Positions 12,561-24,463 of a stretch of 64,000 nucleotides of DNA are shown here, piece by piece (positions within the stretch are counted from its first letter, which is position 1; each line of letters starts with the position of its first letter). Source of the stretch: Perognathus longimembris pacificus (Eukaryota; Chordata; Mammalia; Rodentia; Heteromyidae); NCBI RefSeq assembly GCF_023159225.1, contig NC_063172.1, positions 60,074,828 to 60,138,827 on the forward strand. Direction: 5' to 3'. A model generated the notes under the pieces. The model was not told the origin of the DNA. It searched no databases and saw nothing but the letters and a program-made list of their open reading frames with translations. Position numbers and translations under genes: made by a program.

Positions 12561-14120
12561 TTTATTATTACTTATCTTTCATGCTTAGATCTTCAATCGA
12601 TTTGAAACTGAGTTTTGATTATAGTGTTAGGCAGGGAGCAGGATGTCTATGTCTTTATATCTATAAATATCTTCATAATTTTATCATGTGATTGATGTAT
12701 CTAAGCACATATGCATCTATGTATTTATCTATCTATCATCATCATCTAACTATATTTTAAAATATTTGGTGGTACTGGATTTTGAACTGAGAACCTTGTG
12801 CTTGCTACGTTGCTGCTCTACCACTTAAGTTACTTTCCCAATTGCTATTTATCTATCTTTGTCTTTATATATAACGAGTTCATAGAGTAACTTGTCCCTT
12901 GAACAAAGGCCATCCTTGTCATAAATTAGTTGGCTGTTTGAATGGGTCATCTTCTGCACAGTCCTTAGCTCTATCATGTAGTCAGACAACCCTTGAGCTA
13001 CTGTTCTGTTCTAAATAATATGGATTTATAATTATTCTCAATATTTTGTATAGCATAATCTGCCAGATTTACTCATCTCCTCAGGACTGTTTTGAAGATG
13101 CTTGGTCATTTGCATATCCATATGAATATTAACCATTTGTGGCTTCTCACAAAAACCAGCTGAGCTGGGGGACATTGGCATACCCCTGTAATCCTTGTTC
13201 CTCAGGAGACTGAGATCTGAGGATCATGGTTCAAAGCCAGCCTGGGCAGGAAAGTCCATGAGACTCTTATTGCCTATGAACTACTCAAAAAAGCTGTAAA
13301 TAATGCTGTGGCTCAAGTGGTAGAATGCTTTCCTTGAGCAAAAGAAGCTCAGGGACAGTGCCTAGGCCCAGAGTGCAAGCCTAAGGACTTGAATAAATAA
13401 ACAAATAAATACCAGCTGATATTTTAATGGGATGTCAGTGAATCTATATGTAAATTGGAACAGAAATATTTTTACAATACTGAATTTTCTAATCTGTGGA
13501 AATAATACAGTATTAAAGTTTCTAAACATCTCTAATGCCTTTCAGTGACTCTCTCTTTCTGTATGTTTATCTCATACATCTTTAGTTTTTTTCTAGTTGT
13601 TTGATGACTTTGTTGCTATTATGAATAATAGCTTTATATATTTTAGTTTTTGGATTATATATAGTAACATAAATAATTGTTTTTGATTGACTTTGTATCT
13701 AGAATCTTTGCTAAGATTACTTATTCATTCTAATAACTTATCAATAGACTCATGTAGATTTTCTATACATACAACCATGTTATCTTAAATAATGTTAGGT
13801 ATGTGATGCCAATCACTTATTTTTCTTATCTCACAAGATCTCTGATCAGTTATTGATTACAAGTTGTTGGAGTGGTGATCATTGCTTCTTCCTCAGCCTC
13901 AGAAAATGTTTGCCAGATACCCTCACTGAATACACTGCCTATAGGTTCTTGTTTCTAGGTATTTCTTTGTTAGACTAGAGTTAACTTTCTCTTTCTAGTG
14001 TGCTAAAGGGTTTTAAGTAAATGAACAAGTGTTGAACTTGGTCACATACTTTTCAGACAACTAGGAGCATAATCATATAGGTTTTTCTCAGTTTTATTTC
14101 CAGACTTAAAATATTTTATT
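12560..14120 (-). mobile_element. old LINE-1 ORF2 fragment, interrupted by SINEs
   Basis: Antisense blocks follow the order of the mammalian L1 ORF2 C-terminal to RT region. Examples are TCTTCAATCGATTTGAAACTGAG, the segment after 13420 (TTTTAATGGGATGTCAGTGAA) and 13690-13800, which resembles the RT region around the active-site block. Frames are destroyed. An ID-like fragment (12757-12842) and a full composite SINE (13164-13410) sit inside it. Confidence 0.6.
13164..13410 (+). mobile_element. B1/ID-composite SINE inside old L1
   Basis: B1-like start (CCTGTAATCCTTGTTCCTCAGGAG), GGTTCAAAGCCAGCCTGGGCAGG, right monomer GTGGCTCAAGTGGTAGAATGC, and an (AAAT)n tail. ACCAGCTGA occurs at 13155-13163 and 13411-13419, which is the target-site duplication. 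Confidence 0.9.
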
Positions 14121-14308
14121 TAGCTATTCACTCTACTTCTTTAAATAGCATAAATATAGATCAAATATAACTAGACTAATCCGGGGAAATAAATCCCTTT
14201 CCAAACCAAGGGAATATGCATGTGTTCTTCAAGTTCAGTTCCTATTCTTTGGCTCAAACTCATATGTTTATAGGCTGGGAAATATGTTAAGAAGAATTAT
14301 ATCTGTCA

Positions 14309-14340
14309 TACACACACACACACACACATATATATAAATA
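14309..14340. repeat. short (CA)n/(TA)n microsatellite
   Basis: A CA run passes into TATATA. Confidence 0.85.
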
Positions 14341-14465
14341 TACACATGTATCTTGTGTTAGACATAGGGAATTGTACATCTCTGGAATTTTAGTTTTATC
14401 TTCTATAGTACACCACTTTGTTTAATATCTAAGACTTCCTCTTTTTCTGTTTCTTCTTTTGTTTT

Positions 14466-14686
14466 CATTATTGGTACCAAGGTTTGAACTCAGGGCCTTG
14501 TGCTTACTTGGCTTGCCTACTGGCATTGCACTACTTGAGCTTTGCTTCCAACCCTGCTTTTTACTGGTTATTTGGGGGAAAGAATCTTACAGATTGTTCT
14601 GTTCCAGCTGGCCTTGAAACTATACTTCAGACCTCAGCCTATTGAGTATTTATGAATAGAGCGTGTGAGCCACTGGTATCCAGCTT
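14466..14686 (-). mobile_element. old B1/ID-composite SINE
   Basis: Antisense landmarks GGTTTGAACTCAGGGCC, TGCACTACTTGAGC, GACCTCAGCCTATTGAGTATTTATGAATAG and GTGAGCCACTGG are present but diverged. Confidence 0.7.
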
Positions 14687-14689
14687 CTC

Positions 14690-15279
14690 TCTCGTTTTTG
14701 TAATATGAATCTCTCATTATCTCTAGGACTGCCCTAAGCTCATCTTTGTCCTATTCCATTCTAAATTGGAAGAGTCCCCGGGAACATTATACCAAAGCCC
14801 TCCTGACTGGCTGTCTTACAATTCCAGCTGCCGTTCACTATGGAAAATCAGACTTTTATAAACTAATATAATTGTTCTTTGGTATCCAGGAAGATTTGGT
14901 TTCAAGAATCCCCAAATCCACAGAAACTCAAGTCTTTCTTATAAAATAATATTCAAAGATGTGCAATATATTTGCATATAGCAGAAACAATCTACCCACA
15001 TACAATCAGTTTTAGATTACTTACAATTTATAATATAATGTAAACTCCATGTCAATATTTGTTATTATGTAACATTGAGAGAATATCAGCAAGGAGAAGA
15101 GCCTGTGTACATTACAGGTGCCATGTGTTTCTGAACAGTTGTAGTTATCTGCATTAGGATGCAGAATCCATAGATGTGGAAGGCTGGTTACACATAGGAG
15201 CCTGAATGTTGCCCTGCTTCTATGGTCACTATAATTTTGCTGATGGCTGAACAACTGAGTGAATTTACATAAAATCTGT
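14690..15279. other. no feature recognised
   Basis: Unique-looking AT-rich sequence up to the L1 insertion site. Confidence 0.5.
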
Positions 15280-15623
15280 CCTCTTCTTAGTTTTTTTTCA
15301 AATTTTTATTATCAAACTGATGTACAGAGAGGTTACAGTTTCATACATTAGGCATTGGATACATTTCTTGTACTGTTTGTTACCTTGTCCCTCATACCCC
15401 CCTCTCTTCTCCCCCTTTCCCTTCCCCCCCCCAGAGGTGTTCAGTTCACTTACACCAAACAGTTTTGCAAGTATTGCTTTTGTAGTTGTTTGTCTTTTTT
15501 TACCCTGTGTCTGTCAAATTTGGTATTCCCTTTCAATTTCCTGCTTCCAATACCAGTATACATGGTTTCCAATATACTCAGATAAGATTACAGAGATAGT
15601 GTAGGTACCTCTTCTTAGTTTTT
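15280..15623 (-). mobile_element. young 5'-truncated LINE-1 with perfect 16-bp TSD
   Basis: The duplication CCTCTTCTTAGTTTTT lies at 15280-15295 and 15608-15623. Between them is a T-run (poly-A of the minus strand), TTTTTATTATCAAACTGATG, the GTACAGAGAGGTTACAG landmark, a C-rich 3' UTR tract and 3' UTR sequence up to the truncation. Only about 310 bp of L1 is present and ORF2 is absent. Its first 110 bp differ at about two positions from the next L1, so the two belong to the same young subfamily. Confidence 0.95.
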
Positions 15624-15817
15624 GTTAATTCTCCCTCTTTTTCCCCAAAAGTGCTTTATAGTCTTACATGGTTTATATACACATTTAATTATCTTATACT
15701 ATTATTCTAATTTGAACTCCCAGGACTAGTGATCATTTAATTCAGAATGACTACAGAGAAATATGCTCCCTTTACTCTCCAAAAACATCCCAAATCCGGT
15801 TCAGTTTGAGCAGCAGA

Positions 15818-18405
15818 GGAAGATCCATTTTCTTTTTTTTCAAATTTTTATTATCAAACTGATGTACAGAGAGGTTACAGTTTCATACGCTAGGCATTGG
15901 ATACATTTCTTGTACTGTTTGTTACCTTGTCCCTCATACCCCCCTCCCTCTTGGAAAAAAAATTATACTAAGTGAAGTGAGCCAGACCCAAAGAAATATG
16001 GACTCTATGGTCTCCCTTATTGGGAATAATTAGTACAGGTTTAGGCAACTCATATCAGAGCATCACAAGAGCCCAATAACAATACCAAGCTGTTTTTATT
16101 ACTATAGCTTTATAATACAGCTTGAAGTTGGGTATTGTAATTCCTCCAGCACTGTTCTTTCTGCTTAGGCTTGTTTTTGCTATTCTAGGTCTTTTATTGT
16201 TCCATATGAATTTCTGGATTGCTTCCTCTATTTCATTAAAAAATGGTGTTGGGATATTGATGGGTATTGCATTGAATTTGTAGATAGGCTTTGGCAATAT
16301 TGCCATTTTGATTATATTAATCCTTCCAATCCAGGAGCATGGGAGGTTTTTCCATTTCCTTAGTTCTGACGTAATTTCATTTTTCAAGCTTTTAAAGTTC
16401 TCCTCAAAGAGGTGTTTCATTTCTTTGGTTAAGGTTATTCCTAGGTATTTTACGTTTTTGGGGACTATTGCAAAAGCAGTTGCTGTCCTGATTTCAGCCT
16501 CGACAGCCTTGGTCTTCGGGTCGTTAGCAAAGAGAAAGGCCGTTGATTTTTGAGGGTTTATTTTATATCCTGCAACTTTGCCAGTTTTGGATCAGCTCTA
16601 GTAGCTTGGGGGTAGAGTCTATGGGATTCTTTAGGTATAGGACCATGTCATCTGCGAAGAGAGAAAGTTTAACTTCATCTTTTCCTATTTGGATTCCCTT
16701 TATATTTTCTTCTTGCCTAATTGCTCTGGCTAGGAATTCTAGCACTATGTTGAAGAGCAGGGGAGAGAGTGGACATCCCTGCCTTGTTCCTGATTTTAAA
16801 GGGAATGGCTTTAGTTTTTCACCATTTAGAGTTATGCTTGCTGTTGGTTTGTCATAAACTGCCTTGATTATATTCAGGAATGTTCCCTGGAATCCCAGTT
16901 TTTCCAGGGCTTTTAGCATAAATGGGTGATGGATTTTATTGAACGCTTTTTCCGCATCCAGAGATAAAATCATGTGGTTCTTTAGCTTGCTCCGGTTGAT
17001 GTGGTGGATTACATTAATTGACTTGCCTATATTAAACCAACTTTGCATCCCTGGGATGAATCCAGTTTGATCGTGGTGTATGATTTTTTTGATGACCTAT
17101 TGAAGTGGATTGGCCAGAATTTTGTTGAGAATGTTTGCATCTATGTTCATCAGGGAAATCGGTCTGTAGTCCTCTTTCCGTGATGAGTTCCTGCCTGGTT
17201 TTGGGATGAGGGTTATACTGGCTTCATAGAATGAGTCTGGAAGTAAACGTTCTCTTTCAATTTCATTGAAGAGTTTGAGAAATATTGGTGTGAGTTCTGT
17301 TTTGAAGGCCTTGTAGAATTCTGCAGTGAATCCGTCTGGACCTGGGCTTTTCTTGGATGGGAGATCATTTATTGCTGTTTCTATTTCAATACTGGCTATG
17401 GGTCTGTTTAGAAGGTTTAAATCTTCATGGTTGAGTTTGGGGATATGAATTTTTTCTAGGAAATCATCCATTTCTTCCAAGTTCTCGAATTTCTTGGCAT
17501 AAAGGTTTGCAAAATAGTCCCTTATTATTTTCTGAATTTCGGTTATTTCTGTGGTGATGTTACCGGTTTCATCTCTTATCTTGTTTATTTGAGTGTGCTG
17601 CCTTCGTTTTTGGTCAGGTTTGCCAGGGGTCTATCTTGATTTTTTCAAAGAACCAACTCTTTGTTTGTTGATTCTTTCGATGGTTGTTTTTGTTTCTAAT
17701 TGATTTAATTCTGATTTGATTTTAATTATTTGCTTCTGTCTACTGACTTGGGGTTTGGCTTGCTGTTCTCTCTCAAGGAAATTAAGGTGCTTCCTTAAAT
17801 TATTGAGTTGTTGTTTCTCCAGTCTGTTGATGTATGCTCTTAGAGATATAAATTTTCCTCTGAGTACTGCCTTTGCTGTGTCGCAAAGGAGCTGGTACTT
17901 TGTGTCCTCAACTTGGTTGAATTCCATAAACATTTGAATTTCTGTTTTTATTTCTTCAATGACCCACTGATGGTTCAGCAGTGTGTTGTTTAGTCTCCAT
18001 GAATTGTAGGATTTTCTGTGGTGGCTGTTTGAGTTGAGCTCTAATTTTATTCCATTGTGGTCTGAGACAATGCAGGGAATGGTTTTGATACTTCTGAATT
18101 TGTACAGATTTTCTTTGTGCCCTAAGATGTGATCTATTTTGGAGAATGTTCCATGTGCTGCGGAGAAGATGTGTATTCTCTTGTTGCTGGGTGGAATATT
18201 CTGTAGATGTCGGTTAAGTCTAGTTGGTCTGTGCAATTATTTAGTTCTGTGGTTTCTTTGTTCAGTTTTTGGCGTGTTGATCTGTCCATTGGTGATTTGG
18301 GTCTATGAGTGTCTTTAGAGTCATTAGTGTTTGTTTGATGAAGTTGGGTGCTCCTGCATTTGGTGTGTAGATATTTAGAATGGTTATAAGGAAGATCCAC
18401 TTTCT
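15818..18405 (-). mobile_element. LINE-1 with ORF2 EN/RT remnants, internal inversion, TSD-bounded
   Basis: A 16-bp duplication bounds the whole block: GGAAGATCCATTTTCT at 15818-15833 and GGAAGATCCACTTTCT at 18390-18405, one mismatch. In minus-strand sense the insert holds ORF2 from within the endonuclease domain (about 18389) to the C-terminal region (about 16078), then a 127-bp segment in opposite orientation (about 15951-16077), then the 3' UTR end and poly-A. The last part of ORF2 and most of the 3' UTR are missing. It is 5'-truncated and not autonomous. Confidence 0.93.
16055..18389 (-). pseudogene. LINE-1 ORF2 pseudogene (endonuclease C-term, reverse transcriptase)
   Basis: ORF2p supplies the nicking endonuclease and reverse transcriptase of LINE-1. 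The minus strand shows, in order: endonuclease C-terminal motifs GTFSKIDHILGHK and SDHNGIKLE (frame 17631-18236), RT entry motifs [19 protein letters not shown] and [10 protein letters not shown] (17097-17480), RT motif A DAEKAF and the catalytic FADD in [11 protein letters not shown] (16563-17048), then the C-terminal block [12 protein letters not shown] and FIWNNKR (16055-16420). The first three frames are in register but broken by TAG at 17631-17633 and at 17097-17099, with TAA at 16563. A frameshift separates the C-terminal block, and another frame change lies near 18.3 kb. The first part of the endonuclease and the end of ORF2 are absent. It is clearly inactive, yet protein similarity is good, consistent with a fairly recent insertion. 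Confidence 0.93.
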
Positions 18406-19112
18406 ATATGAAATAAATATATTATTTAACAATTTTGACCTCTATTTTCTGTGACTGTTCATAATTAACCTCTCATAACAGACTGAAGAAAGACAGGAGA
18501 AAGAATCAGTGAGACTTTACCCTGAAAGGGCCACAGATAGCGTCATTTCTAGCTTGTATTAGTGCAAACCTGTGAAAACCAGAATTTCTTGGGAAAACAT
18601 TCAAAGGAGGTCTGATAATGATTTTCTGGAATTTTCCCCCTTTGGTATGACTGGTGTAAATAGAAATAAAAAGACACTTTTCATGGTCATTGATCTAGTC
18701 TTTTCTTCCTGAGACACAGATATCTCCTAGGATTCAGAAATTCCTTCACAGGATTGTTAGTAGAATGTATCTGGCACATCCCAGAGATCCTCAGTTTACA
18801 TAGAGCACATCAGTTAAATATGCTTGCAGATTTTTTTTCTCTTCTGCTGGTTCTCAATACAAATTAACTATTAAAGTTACTGCATTTGAAATTTTTGACA
18901 AAGTTGAATTTGAATTTATATATATAAGAAACAATTTGATTCAGCATAATAAATGTCTTCAAAAGCCATGTGAAATTACAATGTTCAAGCCATGTGTAAT
19001 CATAAATATTAAGACTTTTTCTTTTAGTTTTGACTTCATTATATGAAATTTTACTGCAAATTGAGTGTGCTTTTGTAAAGTTTTAAAAATATCTTATATA
19101 TATTTCACAGTC
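18406..19112. other. no feature recognised
   Basis: AT-rich unique-looking sequence after the L1 target-site duplication. Confidence 0.5.
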
Positions 19113-19332
19113 CTGGGCTTCAATTCAGGGCCTGGGCACTGTCCCTGAGCTGTTTATGTTCAAGGCTATCATTCTACCACTTGTGCCACAGCTCCACTTC
19201 AGGCATTTTAATGGTTAATTGGAATAAGATTCTCACAAACTTTCCTAAGTGGACTGGCTTTGAGCCAGGATCCTCAGCTTGAAGTCTCCTGAGTAGCTAG
19301 GATTAAAGGCAAGAGTCACCAGCTCCTGGCTT
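19113..19332 (-). mobile_element. B1/ID-composite SINE
   Basis: Antisense CAGTCCTGGGCTTCAATTCAGGGCC, CACTTGTGCCACAGCTCCACTTC, CTCCTGAGTAGCTAGGATTAAAGG and CACCAGCTCCTGGCT are present in family order. Confidence 0.85.
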
Positions 19333-19700
19333 ATGGACATATTTTATGTATTGAAAACTTTTATTATAAATAATTCTGATATAGTTACTAGCCAAAGAAG
19401 TGGGGAGAATTGCTTTCCTAATAGGATATGCTTCCTGCGATGGGGTAGATGTCTTATAACACCTAAATAAATAACAAGTAACACCTTATATTTACCTTGC
19501 TGCAGGTGAATAAATAAAGTGACAGAGAAATAAATTATTTTTCCTGCTAGGTAAGCACAGAGTCAACCTTCCTTAATAAGGTAATGAAGCAAGGAGCAAT
19601 ACTTTATTTGCTTTTCACCTTTAGTATAGAGGGATCACATCTCTAGGGAAGTCAATCTCGGTTCTAGGATTACAGAAAGCGACATCATTGCTGGTGCTTT
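19333..19700. other. no feature recognised
   Basis: Unique-looking AT-rich sequence. Confidence 0.45.
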
Positions 19701-20290
19701 CATTCATGTTTTCACTCCACAATTATTCTTTTACTTTTCATATTCTTTTATGAACATTTTTGTGAACATTATTTTAAGTTTCTCTGTTGCAGATACCAAA
19801 CAGTAAAATTGCTGGGTTAAGGTTAGTTGTATATTCGAGTTATAGGAATCTCTCACAGAATTTTTTTCCAGAAAAAAATGGCACCATTTCCCTTTCTGTC
19901 AGCATGGTGTGAATGATTTGACACCTATGCATCTAATATTGCCTCTACCTTGCATTCCAGTCATATTGAGAATTATGCAATGAATATTGTGGTTTCAACC
20001 TTTCCCATGGCCCAAGAAGCCAAACATCTTTTCATGAGTTTATCTGTCAGACATTGCATTCTCTTCAGCATGTATCTATTCAGGTAGCCATTTTTGATTC
20101 GCATTCCTTTTTAATTTTGGTATTGCTTTTAAATGTTGAGTTTTGCAAATTCTTTATATGTACTAGCTACTGACCTTTGCTAGATGTAGCTGTGTGTGTG
20201 TGTTGCAAAGAAATTTGTAGGATCACTTGTAAATTTGTGTTTGTGGAATATGCTTCTGATATCCTAATCACAGTGGATTTGAAAGGAGTA
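19700..20290 (-). mobile_element. old LINE-1 3' region (ORF2 end) fragment
   Basis: Antisense features are typical of the end of L1 ORF2 and its 3' UTR: CAGTAAAATTGCTGGGTT, ATGGCACCATTTCCC, CCCAAGAAGCCAAACATCTTTTCATGAG, TTGCAAATTCTTTATATG. It is heavily diverged. Confidence 0.6.
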
Positions 20291-20552
20291 CTATCTCATA
20301 ATTTTGAAGTAGTTCTCACATTGTACACATGATAGAGAAGAATGTGGGTAGAATACTTAACTGCATTGTACTGGGCTAAGAATTTTTCTAGGGAAGATTT
20401 AGCTAAGGGAGAACATGAGGGAACAGGAAGAGGGGAGTGGGTAAATGTCTTCACTCAGCAGCTTGCAGATGCTAGAGGAACTCCTGAAGGAACAACTTGC
20501 CTCTCATGCTTCATTGATACTTGCAAATGAAATTGTTAAAGTTGCCAAACTT

Positions 20553-20751
20553 AGTGAGGCACTGGTGGCTATGCCTGTACCCCAGCTACTTAGGAGCCTG
20601 AGAGCTATAGTTGAGATCAGGGTTTGAAACCATCTCTAGGCTTCATTCCATCTCCAATATAAGTAGTAAAAAGCTGAGTTGGAGGAGTGGTTCTAATGGT
20701 AGATACTAGCTGAGCAAGTATAAGGCCCTGAGCTCTAACCTCAGTATTTTA
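20553..20751 (+). mobile_element. old B1/ID-composite SINE
   Basis: GGTGGCTATGCCTGTACCCCAGCTACTTAGGAGCCTGAG is the B1-like half. A weak right monomer ends GAGCTCTAACC. Diverged. Confidence 0.72.
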
Positions 20752-20785
20752 TTAAACCTGATCTAGGAATACATACTTTTTAATT

Positions 20786-21026
20786 TTTTCTTCTTTTTTT
20801 TCTTTTTTTGGTCCATAGTGGGGCTTGAATTCTGGGCCTGGGCACTGTCCCTGAGCTCTTCAGCTCAAGGATATCACTCTACCACTTGAACAATAGCACC
20901 TCTTGGCTGGTTTTCTGGTGATTAATTGGAGATACAAGTCTCATGGGCTGGCTTTGAACTGTGATCTTCAGATCTCAGCCAGAGAGTAGCAAGGATTACA
21001 GGTGTGAGTCACTGGTGCCTGGCTAT
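20786..21026 (-). mobile_element. B1/ID-composite SINE
   Basis: Antisense order is clear: T-rich tail, GGGCTTGAATTCTGGGCC, GAGCTCTTCAGCTCAAGG, ATTAATTGGAGATACAAGTCTCATG, GATCTCAGCC, GGATTACAGGTGTGAGTCACTGGTGCC. Together with the plus-strand copy at 20553 it forms a head-to-head SINE pair. Confidence 0.88.
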
Positions 21027-22265
21027 ACCATTTTTACTTTGTGCATGATGAAATGTAAATACAAATGATATGCTCTGCTGTATTTATATTGCTCTAACAG
21101 AAAGCACTATTGTTATTGCTTTAGTTGCAAGTAAAACTAGTCATATTTTGGACATCACACCATTTTTGCTTGATACATCAATTTACACACAGACTGTTTT
21201 TTTTCAAACATGGTTATTTGCAAATAGTTGACTACAAATTTCCTATGTATTTTTATTAATTGAAAGTGATCTCTGTTCAAGTTCATTCTCCACCCAAGCT
21301 CCTTTCCCTGTGCTCTTCTACAAAACTTCTTTCATGTTAAGATTTGATATTACAAAACCAGTATCTTGGAAAACATCTATTTGCTTTCTATTCAATCAGC
21401 AATAGTAGAAGGAATAAAAATCACTATCAGATTATTGTAATGGCTTCAAACATCCATGTCAGAAGGCTGTAGGAGGATTTAACTACCTGTGTGGAGAGAG
21501 GAAGGGAATACAGAGAAAATATCTATTTAGCATGCAAAATGCTCTCTGGCTACTATAGTTTAGTAATTAGTAAACATTACTGTAGTGGCCCATTGCTTCA
21601 TGCTTTTGGTCTCTAGACAGTAATCGTAGAGAACAGGAATTATGTCTTACTAAGATGGTTTAAATTTAGCAATGGTCTTAGTGCATAGTGGGCACTGATG
21701 TCTTTGCTCAGAGAACAGAATCCACTGAGACAACCATAAGGAAATTTATTTATAATTTTTGTTTGTGCATCTTTTGCTCATTCCTTGGACATTTTCCTAT
21801 TTGAAAATAATGACTTTTTTTGGATATCTCTTACAGAATATATCACATTTCTAGTCAAGATTGGTGCTAAAGTGTGCTTTGGACACGGAGATTTAGGATA
21901 AAATGTAAGCAACAATATATATTTATTTTACTTCATCGTGATAAGATAGCACATGTGTAGACATACAAAGTATTTAACCTGACATCGCCATGTAATTACC
22001 TTTTAAAATTATAATTATCATGAGGACAGCAGTGAAGAAAATACTTGACTCTTTCTGTTTTAAGAGTCACCTATCTTCGAAATTTCTAGTTAGAATGTAT
22101 AGATAAATAATTTAAGAAAGACAAAAGTTACATTAAGCCTAATCTCTTTGGGACACCAATTTTTTTCAAACTATTTGAAAATGTATAATCATTTGCTGTC
22201 TTAAGGAAATACCTTTCAGATATAATGTTCTTTGTGGGACACCCATTTTGAAGAACTATTTTATT
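21027..22265. other. no feature recognised
   Basis: AT-rich unique-looking sequence, no frames of interest. Confidence 0.5.
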
Positions 22266-22284
22266 TTATTTTTTAAAATTTATT

Positions 22285-22576
22285 TTGTACCAGTTCTAGG
22301 ACTCGAACTCTGGGATTTGGTATTGTCCCTGAGTACCTTTTGCTCAAGGCTCTCTACCACTTGAGCCACAGCTTCATTTCCTACTTTTTGGACATTAATT
22401 AAAGATAAGAGTCTCAAAGGTATTCCTGTCTGGGCTGGCTTTTTTTCCTTTGTTCCATTTTTTTTATTGTCAAAGTGAAGTACAAAGGGGTTACCGTTTC
22501 ATATGTAGGTAGTGAGTACATTTCTCAGCCTCCTGAGTAGGTAGGATTACAGGCATGAGCCACTGGTGCCTAGCTG
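22285..22576 (-). mobile_element. B1/ID-composite SINE interrupted by a tiny L1
   Basis: SINE antisense landmarks run from CTAGGACTCGAACTCTGGG to GGGCTGGCTTT at about 22443. They resume at CAGCCTCCTGAGTAGGTAGGATTACAGG (22527-22554). Between them sits an L1 3' end. About 18-20 nt of the expected SINE sequence are missing at the insertion point. Confidence 0.82.
22450..22524 (-). mobile_element. about 75-bp LINE-1 3' end inserted in a SINE
   Basis: TTTTTTTTATTGTCAAAGTGAAGTAC, then a variant of the GGTTACAGTTTCATATG landmark, then AGTGAGTACATTTCT: this is the terminal L1 3' UTR. No duplication is visible around it and some host SINE is missing. Confidence 0.82.
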
Positions 22577-23227
22577 ACGTACTGTTCTTAAATCATACAT
22601 TTATTACCCTTTTGCTGCTTTTTCACTAGACAGGTATAAAAAGCAGGATGGAGAGCCAGAAGTAGGTGTTGGTCCCTTCCACTTCTAGAACCATGGCATA
22701 TCAGATATTGTTGTTGGAACACGGTAAACATGAAAACCTGGCCTTTTCTGGTTTGTTTTGTTTACTTCAGCACTGGCCCATAGCAGTACTTTAATTCGTT
22801 CTTTTCACGAGATGATAGCATCATTGGTATTTAACTTTTTGGCAGTGAACTTTTTTGTTTTAATTCTTGTAGATTTTTCAATTCAGGCAACAGTATTATT
22901 TTAAAAGGACACCATTGTTGAAGGGAAAATGTAGCTATAAATAAGTTTGTACAATCAGAAGCATAAAGAACGTTCAAAAAGGTATTTCAAAACATCTGAA
23001 GACCTTGAATTACTCTTAAAAAGTGACTTGAATGGCAATGGTTGCTTGAGGCTGGGATGGGAGGATGGAAAGGTGGAGCACAAAGGACTCTTAGGGTTAT
23101 GAAAATATTCCATATTCCATACATATATACATATATAGAATCGATAATACCACGCAGGAATTATAACACAAGCTGTGTATGTAGGTACTAGGGACGTCTC
23201 TGCATGTGTAGGAAAAGGAGGCTGTTG
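22577..23227. other. no feature recognised
   Basis: Unique-looking sequence. Confidence 0.45.
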
Positions 23228-23640
23228 TGATGTGGATGTAAAGTGCTCCCCAAAGGTTCATGTGCTGAAAGCTTAGTCTCCAATACAATATTCACATCAG
23301 AGACTTTTGGAAAGTCATCAAGATCGCAACTTTCATCTAATTAATACATGAATTGATGGACATATAATTGAATGGACTTTTGGAGTCCTCTTGTCCCTGG
23401 AATCTTCCTCTATGTCTTTTTTTTTTCTGCATTCTGGCCCATGAGTCATTTGGCTTTACTATGTGTTCCTCCATGATGCTCTCATTCACTACAGGCTCAG
23501 AAACAGTAGAACAATGGATTTTAATGGATTCTAATGGTTCTAATGGACCAAAGCCTCTAAAACATAAGACACAACAAACTTACTCTCGTAAGTGGATCTC
23601 CTCAGGTATTTTGTCACAGTGATGAAAAGTGACTAATGCA
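23228..23640. mobile_element. LTR-like (MaLR/ERVL-type) fragment, uncertain
   Basis: The start (ATGTGGATGTAAAGTGCTCCCCAAAGGTTCATGTG) and end (TTTTGTCACAGTGATGAAAAGTGACTAATGCAG) resemble mammalian MaLR-class LTRs, which commonly close with CAGCAAYGAAAARCTGACTAA-like sequence. The family cannot be named and the orientation is inferred. Confidence 0.45.
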
Positions 23641-23721
23641 GACGTAGGGAGAAGAAAGTCTGTGTATTCCATTCTATTTCATTTGAGTTGGAAATTCTTC
23701 TGAAGTCTACTGAAGTCTGAG

Positions 23722-23791
23722 CTGGGGATGAAGCTTTATGCTTGCTTAGCATGTGCAGGCCCTGCGTTAAATTCCCCTGCACTACAAAAAA
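23722..23791 (+). mobile_element. old ID-like SINE monomer
   Basis: GAGCTGGGGATGAAGC, TGCTTGCTTAGCATGTGCAGGCCCTG and TTAAATTCCCCTGCACTAC match an ID monomer layout with a decayed box B. Confidence 0.7.
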
Positions 23792-24369
23792 CATGTAGGC
23801 GAAATGGTAACCTTATAACCTTGTAATAATATGTCTTCTAGTAAATATTATAAAAATAAAACCACTTCCCTGGGAAAATTAATTAACAAGGTATTTTTGC
23901 TTTACATCTTAGTATCAGAGTTTAGTCATTTCAACCTACAATGGAAAATACTCTGTTACTTTTATTTTCCTTGAAATTATAAGTTTCATTTTATAATAAA
24001 TGGTTTAAGTGGTATATGAGAGCATAGGGCTCTTAGGCTGCACTAATCTAGAGAGTAATCAAACAATTAGGTTGTTCCACAAACAATAATTTAGTATTTA
24101 TGCACTTAAGGTACCATGCCAAGCGTTTTAACAAATGAGAGCTACTACACATGTAGTAATTTGCTTAATTTGAGAAGTAGCATGCCATTTCCAAATCATT
24201 TACATACATGTACTATATATATGTACATGTGTAGACATATTATTCATTTATTTATCTCTCATAAATGTCAGAAGTTATCAGGATAGGTCTTGAAACTCCC
24301 ACCTACAAAGTTTTTGTCAATTAAAAAACTTTCATTTTCTCCTAATAAAACTAAAACAGAATAGAAAAG

Positions 24370-24463
24370 GCACTGTAAAAAAAGCATTGTATTTTTTATA
24401 AAATAATTATCTTTATAAATAATTATAAAATAATTATCAATATCTTTATAAAATAATTATAGT
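24370..24463. repeat. imperfect AT-rich tandem repeat
   Basis: TTTATAAAATAATTAT recurs three times with variants (CTTTATAAATAATTATAAAATAATTATCAATAT). Confidence 0.8.
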
